NCBI GenBank assembly: GCA_905479325.1
Contig: CAJQLW010000006.1
Span: forward strand, 1-34,534
Length of the DNA: 34,534 bases
Direction of reading: 5' to 3'
Source of the DNA: an uncultured Flavobacteriales bacterium
Lineage (GTDB): Bacteria > Bacteroidota > Bacteroidia > Flavobacteriales_E > Vicingaceae
The notes under the pieces: generated by a model
What the model was told of the DNA's origin: nothing
The model's database searches: none
What the model saw: only the letters and a program-made list of their open reading frames with translations
Program-made: the position numbers and the translations under genes
Shown here: positions 25,461 to 34,534 of the stretch, piece after piece
How positions within the stretch are numbered: the stretch's first letter is position 1
Layout of the letters: every line of letters starts with the position of its first letter

Positions 25461-26370
25461 TTAATTTAGTTCCAGTTGATTTCCAGTGTAATTTGCTAAG
25501 CTTAGAATTGAGTTTATTAATTCTAAAAATGAGCTTTTTATGTGTTGAAGCATTGCAAGCCTCTTTGCCTTACTTTTTTGAAGTTTTTGAGTGAATTTTA
25601 GGTATTTCTTAAGATTATACGCAATGCCAGCCATCATCATGCATTTATTGGCTTGCTCTATTCCTATTGTATTCACTTTTCGCATACCCATAAATTGAGT
25701 TAGCGTGCCAAACACAGGCTCTACGGTGCTTTGCCGCTTACCTTTCATATATTTACCCAATTTGCTTGTTATTCGCTTTGCATTGCGTTCATATTCTTCG
25801 CGATAAACCGTTACTGAAAATTTCTTCTCCTTAGCCGTTTTGCCTAAACAACTTCCTCGCATTGGGCATTCTTTGCACTGATAAGTAGTTCCTCGATACT
25901 CTTTCTTTAGTGTTGCTGTTCTAGAGTCTTTAAATACTTTTTTAAAAGGTATCTTCTCTTTATTAGGACAGAGATAATAATCCTCTTCTTTGTGGTAAAT
26001 AAATCCATCCGGACCGCCTTTGTAAGTACCATGTGGTGGTATGTAACTCTCTAAACCTATCTCTTCTAGAAATGCATAGTTCTCTCCGCTGCTGTATCCC
26101 GTATCGGCTATGCAATTGCGCCATAATAGGCCCTGCTTTTGTAAGCGAGGGTTTAACCGGTTTACTATGTCTTGTAAATACTGATTATCCTTCCCGTCTG
26201 CATGATACGCTCTAATATCTGTAATTACATGGTGACCCGTATCTACACTCAACTGACTCATGTAATTTAACTTTCTCGCTTTACCAGGCTTTACGCTTAT
26301 ACGTGCGTCAGGATCTGTAGGACTGTAATGCGTTTTGTTACTCGTATATTTCGAGTTCTTACCTCCTGCT
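25461..26370 (-). mobile_element. 3' remnant of an IS1182-like transposase
   Basis: About 300 C-terminal residues match the Bacteroidota IS1182-type DDE transposase: THYSPTDPDARISVKPGKAR near the centre of the full protein, then SQLSVDTGHHVITDIRA, IADTGYSSGENY (second catalytic Asp), the Cys segment YQCKECPMRGSCLGKT, and STVEPVFGTLTQFMGMRKV (catalytic Glu). The N-terminal portion, including the first catalytic Asp, is missing, so the element is not autonomous. Upstream it continues in frame into an unrelated BNR-repeat gene. No target-site duplication or terminal inverted repeats could be assigned because one end has been deleted. Confidence 0.85.
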
Positions 26371-26387
26371 CCTTGACGCATATTTTG

Positions 26388-27098
26388 CCAACTTAACCCC
26401 ATGTCGTCCGATTTATAAACTCCACGCTGAAGGTTAGTTGTACGTGGATTACCGAGCACAGAAGCCCAAAGTATGTTATTGGTTGAATCAATCAGTAATT
26501 TACTGACTATACCTGCATTTTCAAGACCTGCTGATTGCCAAGTTGCCCCTGCATCGTAACTCACTTTTACTCCATCTCCTATTCTTCCCCAGCTACCAAA
26601 ATTTCGGTCTCCAGTTGCAACAAAAATGGTATCGGGATTCTTTGGGTGCTGAATGATTTGTGAAATACTCAAGTACGTAAAATCATCTGCTATTGGAACC
26701 CAAGTTCCACCGGCATCGGTTCTTTTAAATATCCCGCCGGTTGCCATGCCAGCATAAATAATAGCATTATCTCTCACATCAACGAGCAGACAGTTTGCTC
26801 TGCCTCCAATATTCGTTGGCCCATCTAATCGCCAGTCACTAGATAAGCCAGATTTACTTCCGCCACTCGTAGCCTCTGACTTTTTTGCCAATGATATTGC
26901 TCGTTTAAAATTTTCAGCTTGCGATTCACTTGAGGGGTAAGACCATCTGTCTTCCCAAAATTCTGAAGGTTTTAATTTTTCTTCTAGGTAATTTACTCCT
27001 TCCACCGCACGTTCAGGTATGGTTTCGTTAGGTTTTACAAAGTAGAAGTAAACTACACCTGACAATAAACACAAGAAAATGAATAGCCTAATTCTCAT
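26388..27098 (-). pseudogene. 5' fragment of a BNR-repeat (sialidase/VPS10-like) surface protein
   Basis: The first about 237 codons encode an N-terminal membrane anchor or signal (MRIRLFIFLCLLSGVVYFYF), a helical spacer, then beta-propeller repeats of the BNR type: GGIFKRTDAGGTW, GVKVSYDAGATWQ and GVYKSDDMGLSWQ, with WRLDGPTNIGGRA at about 89-101. Such proteins are usually 700 residues or more and are T9SS-exported. Here the gene stops being BNR-like at about 26390 and runs without a stop codon into transposase sequence, giving a 545-codon chimera ending at 25461. The missing 3' part is not found nearby, which points to a deletion after insertion. Confidence 0.8.
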
Positions 27099-27279
27099 AA
27101 AACCAAATTAGACAAAAATATGTCAATTACAGAGCCTTCTATTCCACAACATACAGATTGACAATTGACTACCCTGACTAGATCATTCTAACACATTTTA
27201 CATGAGGCAGTTTATTTAAAAAAATCTGTTCATACGCAGTCTTAAATCCAACATTCATTTGCCTGTGAAAAGAATACAT

Positions 27280-29301
27280 CTAATCCTTATAATTCACCTC
27301 AACATCTAGCTCTCCAATTACCTTGAACTCCGTGCGTCTGTTTTTTGCTCTGCCTTCGGGGTTATCGCTGCCATCAGGGTTTTTATTGGGTGCTCGAGGT
27401 TTACTTTCACCATATCCTTTAGGTGTTAGTCGCTTTTTCGGAATGCCTTTTTGAATCAAATAATTCACTACACTTTCCGCCCTTCTTTGCGATAAGTTCT
27501 CGTTGTAACCGTCTGAACCTTCACTATCGGTATGCGAGCTTAACTCAATGATTATATGAGGGTTTTCAATTAAAATTTCATAAATGGTGGTATCTATCGT
27601 AATTTCAGACTCCTTGGTTAAAGCCGCCTTATCAAACTCATAATAAATGTTCTCCACCACAATACTTCTGCCGATGTAATATTCTAGCGCAAAATTCTTA
27701 ATGTATCTTCTGCTCCGCTCCACACCAGTTGTAATTATATCGTGCTCTTGTATTAAAAAACCCAATTTCTCTGTTTTTAACGTATAAAACTGATCGGGCT
27801 CCAATTGGAATTGATACTTCCCGTCTTTGTTGGTTTTCATCGATTGCACCAAGGCTTCTTCTCCCGTTTTGGGGTCTTTCTTAAACAATCGAATCGTTAC
27901 ATCTTCCATGTACCGATCCTTTCCAACTTTCATGTTGTCAAAAGCAGCTCCAGAAACTGAAATTTGAATTCTATTCAAATCTCTAAATTCGTATAAATCG
28001 TCACAACAAAACTTATCTTCTCCACCGGTTTTTAAGCGATTACTAGCAAAAATACCTTCCCCTCCTTTCTTACTTTCTACGTAATATAGTTCATCTGCAG
28101 CAGTGTTTATTTCGTTTCCAATATTCTCAGGTTCCAACCATTTCGTTCGAGCTCCACTCGATTTAAAGATGTCTAATCCCCCATAGTTAGGATGCCCGTC
28201 ACTACTAAAAAACAACGTTCGATTCAGTGGATTGTAAAAGGGTGTCATCTCATCTCCAACTGAGTTGATTTTAGACCCACAGTTTCTCACTGACTTATAC
28301 GTATCCTTGTCCTCATCATAGGTGGTGTACCAAATATCTAAGCCTCCTTTCCCGTCTCTACGGTCAGAGACAAAGTAGATGGTTTCTCGTTCTTTTTCAT
28401 CCAACCCAACCGCGACTTGGGTTTCAGTATAAATGGGTGAATTTACAATTGGAGGTAGTTTTTTAGCAGCCTGCCATGTTTCACCATCCTTTTGCATAAC
28501 ATAGATATCACAAGCCATTTTTCCAACGCTATTGGGCTCACAAGCAGAAAAGTAAAAGCGATCTTTAGCCACATTAAATGCGCCGTTTGCAATTTCAAAT
28601 TGCAGGTAAAGCTCAGTTTGACTCCACTCACTTTTGTGTTGCCAAACTCCTGATTCTTTATCAGCTATGTAAAATTTGCGTTTCGGAATCTCATCTTCTT
28701 CTACATTAAAAATCTCTTTCCCTTTCGTTTTAAGCGAATTGTAAACAATGGTATTGTTGTCTAAGTAAAATGGTGAACCTTCAATGTGACTTCCATTCAC
28801 ACCCTCCGAAAGTGGTTTAATTTGGTATTTAGCCACTGGATTTGTTTCCAAGTTTTCGCAAGCTTCTGCTGTAAATTTGGCCAAACGCGAATAAGTCCGC
28901 TCGTCCTTCGCCCCACGGTAATCTTTTCTAAACTGCTTTAAAATGGGCAATGCTTCTTTACATTTACCGCCAGCAGCTAGTAATTTAGCATATTGAAACC
29001 CGGCTAAGGGAAATTTTTCATGCTCTTTCTCGTACACCGTTTTGTAGTTTTCTTGAGCAGCAGCGTAATTTCCTCCTTTTCGTTGAGCTTCAGCCAAACG
29101 ATACAATACCTTGTAATCGGGTGATTTCTTATCTAAATACAAAGTGTAATATTCCGCTGCACTTTGCCAGTCTTTTATGTATTCCGCTGCTTGGGCAAGT
29201 TTTTTCAATTTCCCTGCAGAATAAGTTTCTTCTTGCTGTGCAAAACCAATTAACGATGAAAAGAACATCGTAAAAATCAATATGAATCTAATAGCGCTCA
29301 C
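27280..29301 (-). CDS. PorE-like OmpA-family protein (TPR-PD40-CRD-OmpA)
   Basis: 673 residues with a Sec signal peptide (about 1-21). In order: TPR helices (about 28-150), PD40 propeller blades (about 170-430, with FVSDRRDGKGGLDIWYT and LFFSSDGHPNYGGLDIFKS), a carboxypeptidase-regulatory-like domain (about 455-540), and a C-terminal OmpA peptidoglycan-binding domain (547-662). The last has YYEFDKAAL, SSHTDSEGSDGYNENLSQRRAESV and NRRTEF, including the Asp and Arg that grip diaminopimelate. The layout is that of PorE, the T9SS component linking the outer-membrane complex to peptidoglycan. It overlaps the PorP/SprF gene by 14 bases, so the two are translationally linked. Paralogues of this pair are common beside large T9SS cargo genes. 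Confidence 0.9.
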   Translation of the reverse strand: MSAIRFILIFTMFFSSLIGFAQQEETYSAGKLKKLAQAAEYIKDWQSAAEYYTLYLDKKSPDYKVLYRLAEAQRKGGNYAAAQENYKTVYEKEHEKFPLAGFQYAKLLAAGGKCKEALPILKQFRKDYRGAKDERTYSRLAKFTAEACENLETNPVAKYQIKPLSEGVNGSHIEGSPFYLDNNTIVYNSLKTKGKEIFNVEEDEIPKRKFYIADKESGVWQHKSEWSQTELYLQFEIANGAFNVAKDRFYFSACEPNSVGKMACDIYVMQKDGETWQAAKKLPPIVNSPIYTETQVAVGLDEKERETIYFVSDRRDGKGGLDIWYTTYDEDKDTYKSVRNCGSKINSVGDEMTPFYNPLNRTLFFSSDGHPNYGGLDIFKSSGARTKWLEPENIGNEINTAADELYYVESKKGGEGIFASNRLKTGGEDKFCCDDLYEFRDLNRIQISVSGAAFDNMKVGKDRYMEDVTIRLFKKDPKTGEEALVQSMKTNKDGKYQFQLEPDQFYTLKTEKLGFLIQEHDIITTGVERSRRYIKNFALEYYIGRSIVVENIYYEFDKAALTKESEITIDTTIYEILIENPHIIIELSSHTDSEGSDGYNENLSQRRAESVVNYLIQKGIPKKRLTPKGYGESKPRAPNKNPDGSDNPEGRAKNRRTEFKVIGELDVEVNYKD

Positions 29302-30313
29302 AGGGAATTCTTATGTTTTTTAATTGAGGATTACGAGCAGTAAAAACAAGTGACAACTCAAATCCACCTTGATAATTTGATGCTAACTCTAGATCTGAAA
29401 TATTGACATCGTAAGATAAGCCAAAATCGAATTTTCCAAAGCTAGCTCTACTGCCAATTACAAAAGCATCGGTAGTTCTGTTAATACCAGTTCTCAAATA
29501 TAAAAAGGGATTCACTTCGTTAATTTTCTTAAACCCAGCAACAGGCATTGAAACCGCAGAGCCAACTAACATTTCAGAGGCTCCCCTTGCCCAATAGTAA
29601 CTTAAATATGGATGAATGCTTAGTTTTTCGTTCAACGGCTTTTCAGCTAGAAATTGCCCACCAACACCCCTATTTTTTTGATTGGATTGGTCAAAGAAAC
29701 TTTCTTTCGGTTCAAGTACATGATTCAGCGAAATTCCTGTGGTTAGATTCCAATCATGACCCAACTCCGTTTCCCAGGTAGCACCAATATTTAAATCGTA
29801 ATACGATGTATTTTCACCTGCAAATGCCTCTCTGCTGCTTAAATTTTCATTAAATCCACCAGTGTTTCTGTCGTACTGAGAAGGGAAACTTAGTCCGTTT
29901 TGATTGAAAGACTTTGCCGCCCAAGCATTCTGAACTGCAAAGGTGAATTTGTGCTGTAAGTATTGATAAGAAGCACCCGCGTTCAGCTGAAATTGGTTCA
30001 TCATTAACTTGGCGTCGCCACTTTGATCATTGGCGTAAGCTATTCCTGCAAACCATTCTAAAACTGGAATGGCTGTGGTAAACTTTTTGGTAAAAAACAA
30101 GTTGCCGGTTGTAAACGGTACACCAATGGATTGCCATTGCTGTCTGTAAGCTGTTACAACTTGAAAATTGCCATCAAATCGGTTGGTAAAACTTGGATTA
30201 ATCTGACGATCACCAACCAACCTTTGAGAGAAATGTACGTCTTGTGCATAAGTATCTTTCGTAAAAACGAAAATTAATACTAAAAAACAGATGCTTAGCC
30301 TTACTTTTGACAT
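29288..30313 (-). CDS. PorP/SprF family type IX secretion membrane protein
   Basis: 341 residues, predicted to be an outer-membrane beta-barrel. The signal peptide ends at TYAQ, followed by the family opening DVHFSQRLVGDRQINPSFTN and alternating hydrophobic strands through to the C-terminus (GGFELSLVFTAR). In Flavobacterium johnsoniae SprF is needed to export SprB, a giant adhesin with a type-B sorting domain; other PorP/SprF paralogues accompany similar cargoes. Here the gene is followed by a PorE-like protein and faces a giant PKD protein across 40 bases, which fits a dedicated export set (inference). Confidence 0.92.
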   Translation of the reverse strand: MSKVRLSICFLVLIFVFTKDTYAQDVHFSQRLVGDRQINPSFTNRFDGNFQVVTAYRQQWQSIGVPFTTGNLFFTKKFTTAIPVLEWFAGIAYANDQSGDAKLMMNQFQLNAGASYQYLQHKFTFAVQNAWAAKSFNQNGLSFPSQYDRNTGGFNENLSSREAFAGENTSYYDLNIGATWETELGHDWNLTTGISLNHVLEPKESFFDQSNQKNRGVGGQFLAEKPLNEKLSIHPYLSYYWARGASEMLVGSAVSMPVAGFKKINEVNPFLYLRTGINRTTDAFVIGSRASFGKFDFGLSYDVNISDLELASNYQGGFELSLVFTARNPQLKNIRIPCERY

Positions 30314-30353
30314 GAGACGTAAAAGTAAGACAAAACGATTAAACGATAATTAA

Positions 30354-33300
30354 GTGCCAATTAATTTGAATAAAATACTTGTAGTCTTCATTTTTCTTTT
30401 TTTAGGAAAAACTGCATCAGCCCAACTAAATGCAGACTTTACAGCCAGTATACTCGAAGGTTGTGGCTCTATTTCAGGCACACAATTCACCCCAACCGGA
30501 GATGCTTCCATAACAAGCTGGAGTTGGTCATTCGGTAACAACAACTCATCCACACTCCAAAACCCTTCAGCGAGTTTTACAACTCCGGGCAGGTATACTG
30601 TATCACTAACAGTATCCAACGGAGCAACCAGTCAAACCGTTACAAAAAATAACTACATCGTAGTTTATCGCAACCCGACGGCGAATTTCACCTTCACTCC
30701 AACCGGCGGTTGTTCTCCTTTAAATGTTACATTCACTTCAACTTCAACGCTTGGCGATGCTCTCATAAACAACTACATATGGGATTTTAAAGACGGAAGT
30801 CAGGCCCCAAATACAGCAACAGTTAATCATAACTACCAAGTACAAGGAAGTTTTTCACCCAGTTTACAAATTACCGATACCAATGGTTGTAGTAGCTCCA
30901 TTTTATTAGGACCAATAACCGTAACACCCTCTCCCATTGCCTCATTCTCCACTAACTCTATCCGTGCAACTTGCGATAGCACACTTACAATCAACTTTAT
31001 TAATGGCTCTAGCGGGTCTAACTTAACCTACTTATGGGACTTTGGTGATGGAAACACCTCTACTCAAATTAATCCCACCCATACCTATAACGGCTATGGT
31101 AATTATACGGTTTCCCTCAACGTGTCTGACCCCAGTTGCACCAATACAAGAATAGAAACAGATTACATTCGATTAAGTCAACCAGTGGCTAACTTTAGAT
31201 TGCCAAAAGACATCTACTGTGTTGGAGAACCCTTATTGTTTATTAATAATTCTACCGACGTCACCACCTATTTATGGGATTTTGGTGATGGAAGTGGTTC
31301 GGTCTCTAGGCTGCCAAATAAATCGTTTGCCGATTCTGGAACATTTGTGATAACCCTAACTGGATTCGGTCCTGGTTGCACTGATTCTTATCGCGATACC
31401 ATTACCATAGAAAAAGTAATAGCAGATTTTGTTGTGGATACCTTTGCTTGTAATTCAAGAGATACAATTCGTTTTTTTGACCAATCGGTGAATGCCATTG
31501 CTTGGTCGTGGAGACTAGGTAGGACTATAATCAATAATAAAGAATTTTTTACTACCGATTCTGTTCAAAACCCATTTTTTGGATATGGTACCACAGAAGG
31601 ACGGTTTTCGGATTCGTTAATAGTGACAAGTCTAAATGGGTGCAAAGACACCTTGTTTAAACAAAAACATAGACTTTATCAATTAACAAAAATAATTATA
31701 ACCGATGATAGTGGATTTCCATACATATCAACTAGAACCGGGTGTTTTCCGAATACGTTTAGTATAAATAGTGTAATAATTGCCCCACCACAAGCTTCTA
31801 ATTACAATTACTTATGGACTTTCCCTAATGGTCAAAATTTTAATGTTCCTAACCCAACGCAAAATGTTTCAGTAACAAATGATAGTTTGAAGATTGTAAG
31901 TTTATCTGTAGTTAGCGCAGAAGGTTGCAGAGCTGCTGATTCGATTAGAATAAATTTAGGATATAAAATTGCACCTGTAGTCAATTATTTCCCTACCAAT
32001 GTTTGTTCTGCTGATTCGTTCTTTGTCGTTAACATTAATCCCAATGACTCCGTCCCAAATTTTATAGCCTACCTTATAGAAAATGTAAACAATACCTACA
32101 AGGATTCTATTGTACCAAATGGCCTAACTGACACAGCAGCATTTAGTAGTTTTCAAGACACAGGTTATTATAACTTAACAATTAGGCATGGTTACAACGG
32201 TTGCGATTCAGTAGAAACCATTGACAGCGCTTTCTATGTTGGAGGTCCAATCATTAAATCCACAGACTTTTATTCAGATTGTATTGATAGAAACCTAGTG
32301 AACTTTAAAGCCTTTATAATAAATGGAACCCGCTTTTCTTGGGACTTTGGCGACTCTAGTGTTTTTGACACCACCAACTTAATCACGAGCCACAGATACG
32401 ACAGCTTAGTCAACCAACAATATATTTTTACAGCTTACAACGATGCTAGCGGATGTCCTCCTGTAACAGATACGCAACTGATATCTTTGCCAGTAATTAG
32501 CCTGCCCATTATCCGACCTGATGACCCTAACGTTTGCCTTGGTGAAGATGTATTAATTTGGCAAAATAGCTTAACCAGACTAGACAGTTTGGTTTGGACT
32601 ATTAACGGACAACCTTTAAGCGAAAGGGACTCTTTTAATTATACTTTTACGCAAAGAGGAGTTTACAACATCGGTTATAAAGGCAAAGACCAAGTAGGTT
32701 GCGATTATGAACGTTACAAAGACTTTTACGTGTATAAACCTCAAGCAAGCTTTACCTACAGTTTACTAGGTAACTGCTTACCAGTTGACATTAATTTAAT
32801 CAACACAAGCGTTTTCGACACGTTAGCAGCAAAAAATTATTACCTAATGGGCGGCGGAGATACCTTGTTTTTAATGGATAATGGTGACTCTTTGTATACC
32901 ATTGATACTTCTTACCGCTATACAACTGCAGGCAATAAATCTATAACGCTTTACACTGAAAATATTTTTGGCTGTAGCGACACGGTTGTACTTCCAAACC
33001 TTTTGAATTTACAACCATTTGAAGTGAGACTTAGAACTACATCTCGTAATAACATTTGTGCAGGCTCTACAATATTGTTTAGAAATGTTTCGTCAGACCT
33101 GTCAAACAATACTTTTATTTGGGATTTTGGCGACGGAGACTCCTTAATTTCTCGAGACGATACCATTAGCCATACTTTCAATATTGCAGGTACTTTTAAT
33201 GTTAAACTTAGAGGCGAAGATGCGAATGGGTGCGTTCGGTTTGACTCTGTTCTTTTTAGAGTAGAGGAAAATCCTGTTGTTGGTTTTACGGCTGATACGA

Positions 33301-34534
33301 CTATTTCTAGCTGTTATCCTTTAGAGGTTCAATTTCAAGATACTTCTTCTGGCAACATTGTGAAATGGTTCTGGCAAATTGGCTCCAATTTTTCCGTGTT
33401 AGAAAATCCTCGCTTTGTTTTTGATGAGGTTGGAAAATTCGATGTGTCTTTGCGGGTACAAACAGCGAATGGCTGTGTAGACAGCGTTTTTAAATCTCAA
33501 TACATTCAGACCAATGGTCCTGAAGCAAGCTTTTCAATTGATAAGAATTCAGCTTGTGTGAATGAAGTTTTTACATTCACCTTAGACAGTGAGCGAAATG
33601 TTAGCAGTCACGTATGGGATTTTGGCGATGGAACAACGCAAAGCGGAGGAACTGTTGCCACCCATGCTTATCGAACAATTGGAAAGGTATATGTAAGTCT
33701 TATTTTAAGTGACGCAAGCGGAACTTGTAACGTTCCCATTCTCGACTCTGTGGTTATTTCCGATGTTTTGGCAGATTTTACCATGCAAAGCGATACAGGA
33801 TGCGCTCCTTACACTTCAAATTTTGTTGATGCATCAATTAACGCAAATAGCTTGAGCTGGAATTTTGGAAAAGGACAAGGTTTTTCATCATCGCAAAATC
33901 AAGAGAGTGTTGTCTATGAAACACCGGGGCGTTATTTCATTCAATTGGCCATAACATCAAGCATTGGTTGCATTGATACTGCTGTTAAAATGTTAGATGT
34001 ATTTGAAAGTCCCAATGCTTTGGTAAGCGGAGATACGGGACTTTGTATTGGTCAATCGGTTCAACTGACTGCCTCGGGTGGAGCTATTTATTTGTGGTCT
34101 CCAGATACTTTTATTACTGATGTAACTATCCCTAATCCAATTGTAAATCCAAAAACAAATACCAGATACTCGGTGCGAGTTAGTGACCCTAGTACTTGCT
34201 TTGATACTGCGAGTATTTTGGTAGAAGTGGTTCAACAACCTAACCCCTTTATACTGCGAGACAGCACCTTAATTATTGGCGAAAACTATCAGTTAGATGC
34301 AAATGCTGGAAGAGGTTTCAATTATCAATGGACACCTCCCGATGGTTTAGATTGTCCTACCTGCCCAAATCCTTTGGCAACTCCAATACAAAACACCACC
34401 TATTACTTAGTAGTTTCTGATGACTTTGGTTGTTTTACAGTGAGAGATACGATTGAGATTAAGGTAGAAGAAAAATATTCATTGGACGTACCCACTGCTT
34501 TTAGCCCAAACAATGATGGAATTAATGATATCAT
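30354..34534 (+). CDS. Giant PKD-repeat T9SS cargo with gliding-motility C-terminal domain (runs off window)
   Basis: I translated this frame across its length: it is open from GTG at 30354 (alternative TTG at 30366) to the window end, 1393 complete codons. The only in-frame starts after the upstream stop TAA (30351-30353) are GTG and TTG. The product begins with a signal peptide, MNKILVVFIFLFLGKTASAQ from the TTG. PKD-like domains follow with WDFGDG-type cores near 31038, 31276, 33121 and 33616 and variants elsewhere (WSFGNN, WDFKDG, WNFGKG), many with paired Cys and Thr/Ser-rich strands. The last residues PTAFSPNNDGINDI open the type-B/gliding-motility sorting domain; about 80-90 more residues would be expected. 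Probably a surface adhesin or structural protein, divergent from PorP/SprF and the PorE-like gene. Confidence 0.9.
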   Translation, partial: MPINLNKILVVFIFLFLGKTASAQLNADFTASILEGCGSISGTQFTPTGDASITSWSWSFGNNNSSTLQNPSASFTTPGRYTVSLTVSNGATSQTVTKNNYIVVYRNPTANFTFTPTGGCSPLNVTFTSTSTLGDALINNYIWDFKDGSQAPNTATVNHNYQVQGSFSPSLQITDTNGCSSSILLGPITVTPSPIASFSTNSIRATCDSTLTINFINGSSGSNLTYLWDFGDGNTSTQINPTHTYNGYGNYTVSLNVSDPSCTNTRIETDYIRLSQPVANFRLPKDIYCVGEPLLFINNSTDVTTYLWDFGDGSGSVSRLPNKSFADSGTFVITLTGFGPGCTDSYRDTITIEKVIADFVVDTFACNSRDTIRFFDQSVNAIAWSWRLGRTIINNKEFFTTDSVQNPFFGYGTTEGRFSDSLIVTSLNGCKDTLFKQKHRLYQLTKIIITDDSGFPYISTRTGCFPNTFSINSVIIAPPQASNYNYLWTFPNGQNFNVPNPTQNVSVTNDSLKIVSLSVVSAEGCRAADSIRINLGYKIAPVVNYFPTNVCSADSFFVVNINPNDSVPNFIAYLIENVNNTYKDSIVPNGLTDTAAFSSFQDTGYYNLTIRHGYNGCDSVETIDSAFYVGGPIIKSTDFYSDCIDRNLVNFKAFIINGTRFSWDFGDSSVFDTTNLITSHRYDSLVNQQYIFTAYNDASGCPPVTDTQLISLPVISLPIIRPDDPNVCLGEDVLIWQNSLTRLDSLVWTINGQPLSERDSFNYTFTQRGVYNIGYKGKDQVGCDYERYKDFYVYKPQASFTYSLLGNCLPVDINLINTSVFDTLAAKNYYLMGGGDTLFLMDNGDSLYTIDTSYRYTTAGNKSITLYTENIFGCSDTVVLPNLLNLQPFEVRLRTTSRNNICAGSTILFRNVSSDLSNNTFIWDFGDGDSLISRDDTISHTFNIAGTFNVKLRGEDANGCVRFDSVLFRVEENPVVGFTADTTISSCYPLEVQFQDTSSGNIVKWFWQIGSNFSVLENPRFVFDEVGKFDVSLRVQTANGCVDSVFKSQYIQTNGPEASFSIDKNSACVNEVFTFTLDSERNVSSHVWDFGDGTTQSGGTVATHAYRTIGKVYVSLILSDASGTCNVPILDSVVISDVLADFTMQSDTGCAPYTSNFVDASINANSLSWNFGKGQGFSSSQNQESVVYETPGRYFIQLAITSSIGCIDTAVKMLDVFESPNALVSGDTGLCIGQSVQLTASGGAIYLWSPDTFITDVTIPNPIVNPKTNTRYSVRVSDPSTCFDTASILVEVVQQPNPFILRDSTLIIGENYQLDANAGRGFNYQWTPPDGLDCPTCPNPLATPIQNTTYYLVVSDDFGCFTVRDTIEIKVEEKYSLDVPTAFSPNNDGINDI

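Noticed and set aside
25403-25594. Plus-strand 63-codon frame after the orphan membrane gene
   Set aside because: It overlaps the transposase 3' end in antisense, has no motif, and is better explained as a shadow.
27099-27279. Possible gene or terminator between the BNR fragment and the PorE-like gene
   Set aside because: Short frames only, no convincing stem with U-run; the 181 bases appear to hold nothing I can support.
30350-30619. Minus-strand frame of 89 codons opposite the start of the giant PKD gene, with others at 32951-33181 and 33993-34238
   Set aside because: Shadows of the long plus-strand frame, which is open throughout and carries clear PKD motifs.

Overview
The window comes from an AT-rich genome of the phylum Bacteroidota, most likely a marine or freshwater member of the Flavobacteriales (family not resolved). 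The signs are a fused E1 alpha/beta ketoacid dehydrogenase, PorP/SprF and PorE-like type IX secretion (T9SS) proteins, a giant PKD protein ending in a gliding-motility-type C-terminal domain, a BT_3928-type DoxX protein, DUF1599, folP next to cdaA, TAnnTTTG promoter elements and almost no Shine-Dalgarno sites. No rRNA, tRNA or CRISPR array is visible.

Layout. (a) 1-5000, central metabolism: ATP-dependent PEP carboxykinase with its own terminator, lipoate-protein ligase, and convergent to it a fused E1 dehydrogenase whose E2 partner needs lipoate; then a 50-residue membrane peptide. (b) 5000-11674, minus-strand unit: an 1845-residue TPR/PD40/coiled-coil/SPOR-like envelope protein, clpS, and an M48 lipoprotein protease gene interrupted by two in-frame stop codons. 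(c) 11783-16243: a 1486-residue secreted protein of unknown function. (d) 16341-18342: an apparent small ECF sigma regulon. The sigma gene lies between a SET-domain gene (with a possible hydrophobic peptide ORF before it) and a secreted PepSY-like gene. Both outward-facing upstream regions carry the same TGTGAC-N15-CGTCACA element. (e) 18344-23066: a six-gene minus-strand operon (DUF1599, DoxX/BT_3928, ABC permease, tpiA, prmA, 51-residue membrane protein), with folP-cdaA divergent from it. (f) 24761-27098, accessory patch: an orphan four-helix membrane protein flanked by GTTGTGCACAA-type repeats, then a truncated BNR-repeat gene fused in frame to the 3' half of an IS1182-like transposase. (g) 27280-34534, T9SS-associated locus: PorE-like OmpA protein and PorP/SprF on the minus strand, and divergently a PKD-rich giant protein (at least 1393 codons, running off the window) that starts at GTG or TTG and reaches its T9SS type-B sorting domain at the window edge.

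The most unusual signals are the paired promoter-like elements around the sigma gene, the two-stop M48 gene, the in-frame BNR/transposase chimera, and the two TPR-PD40 envelope proteins that end in different peptidoglycan-binding modules (SPOR-like versus OmpA). All functional statements are read from sequence motifs and recalled family knowledge; no database search was run.
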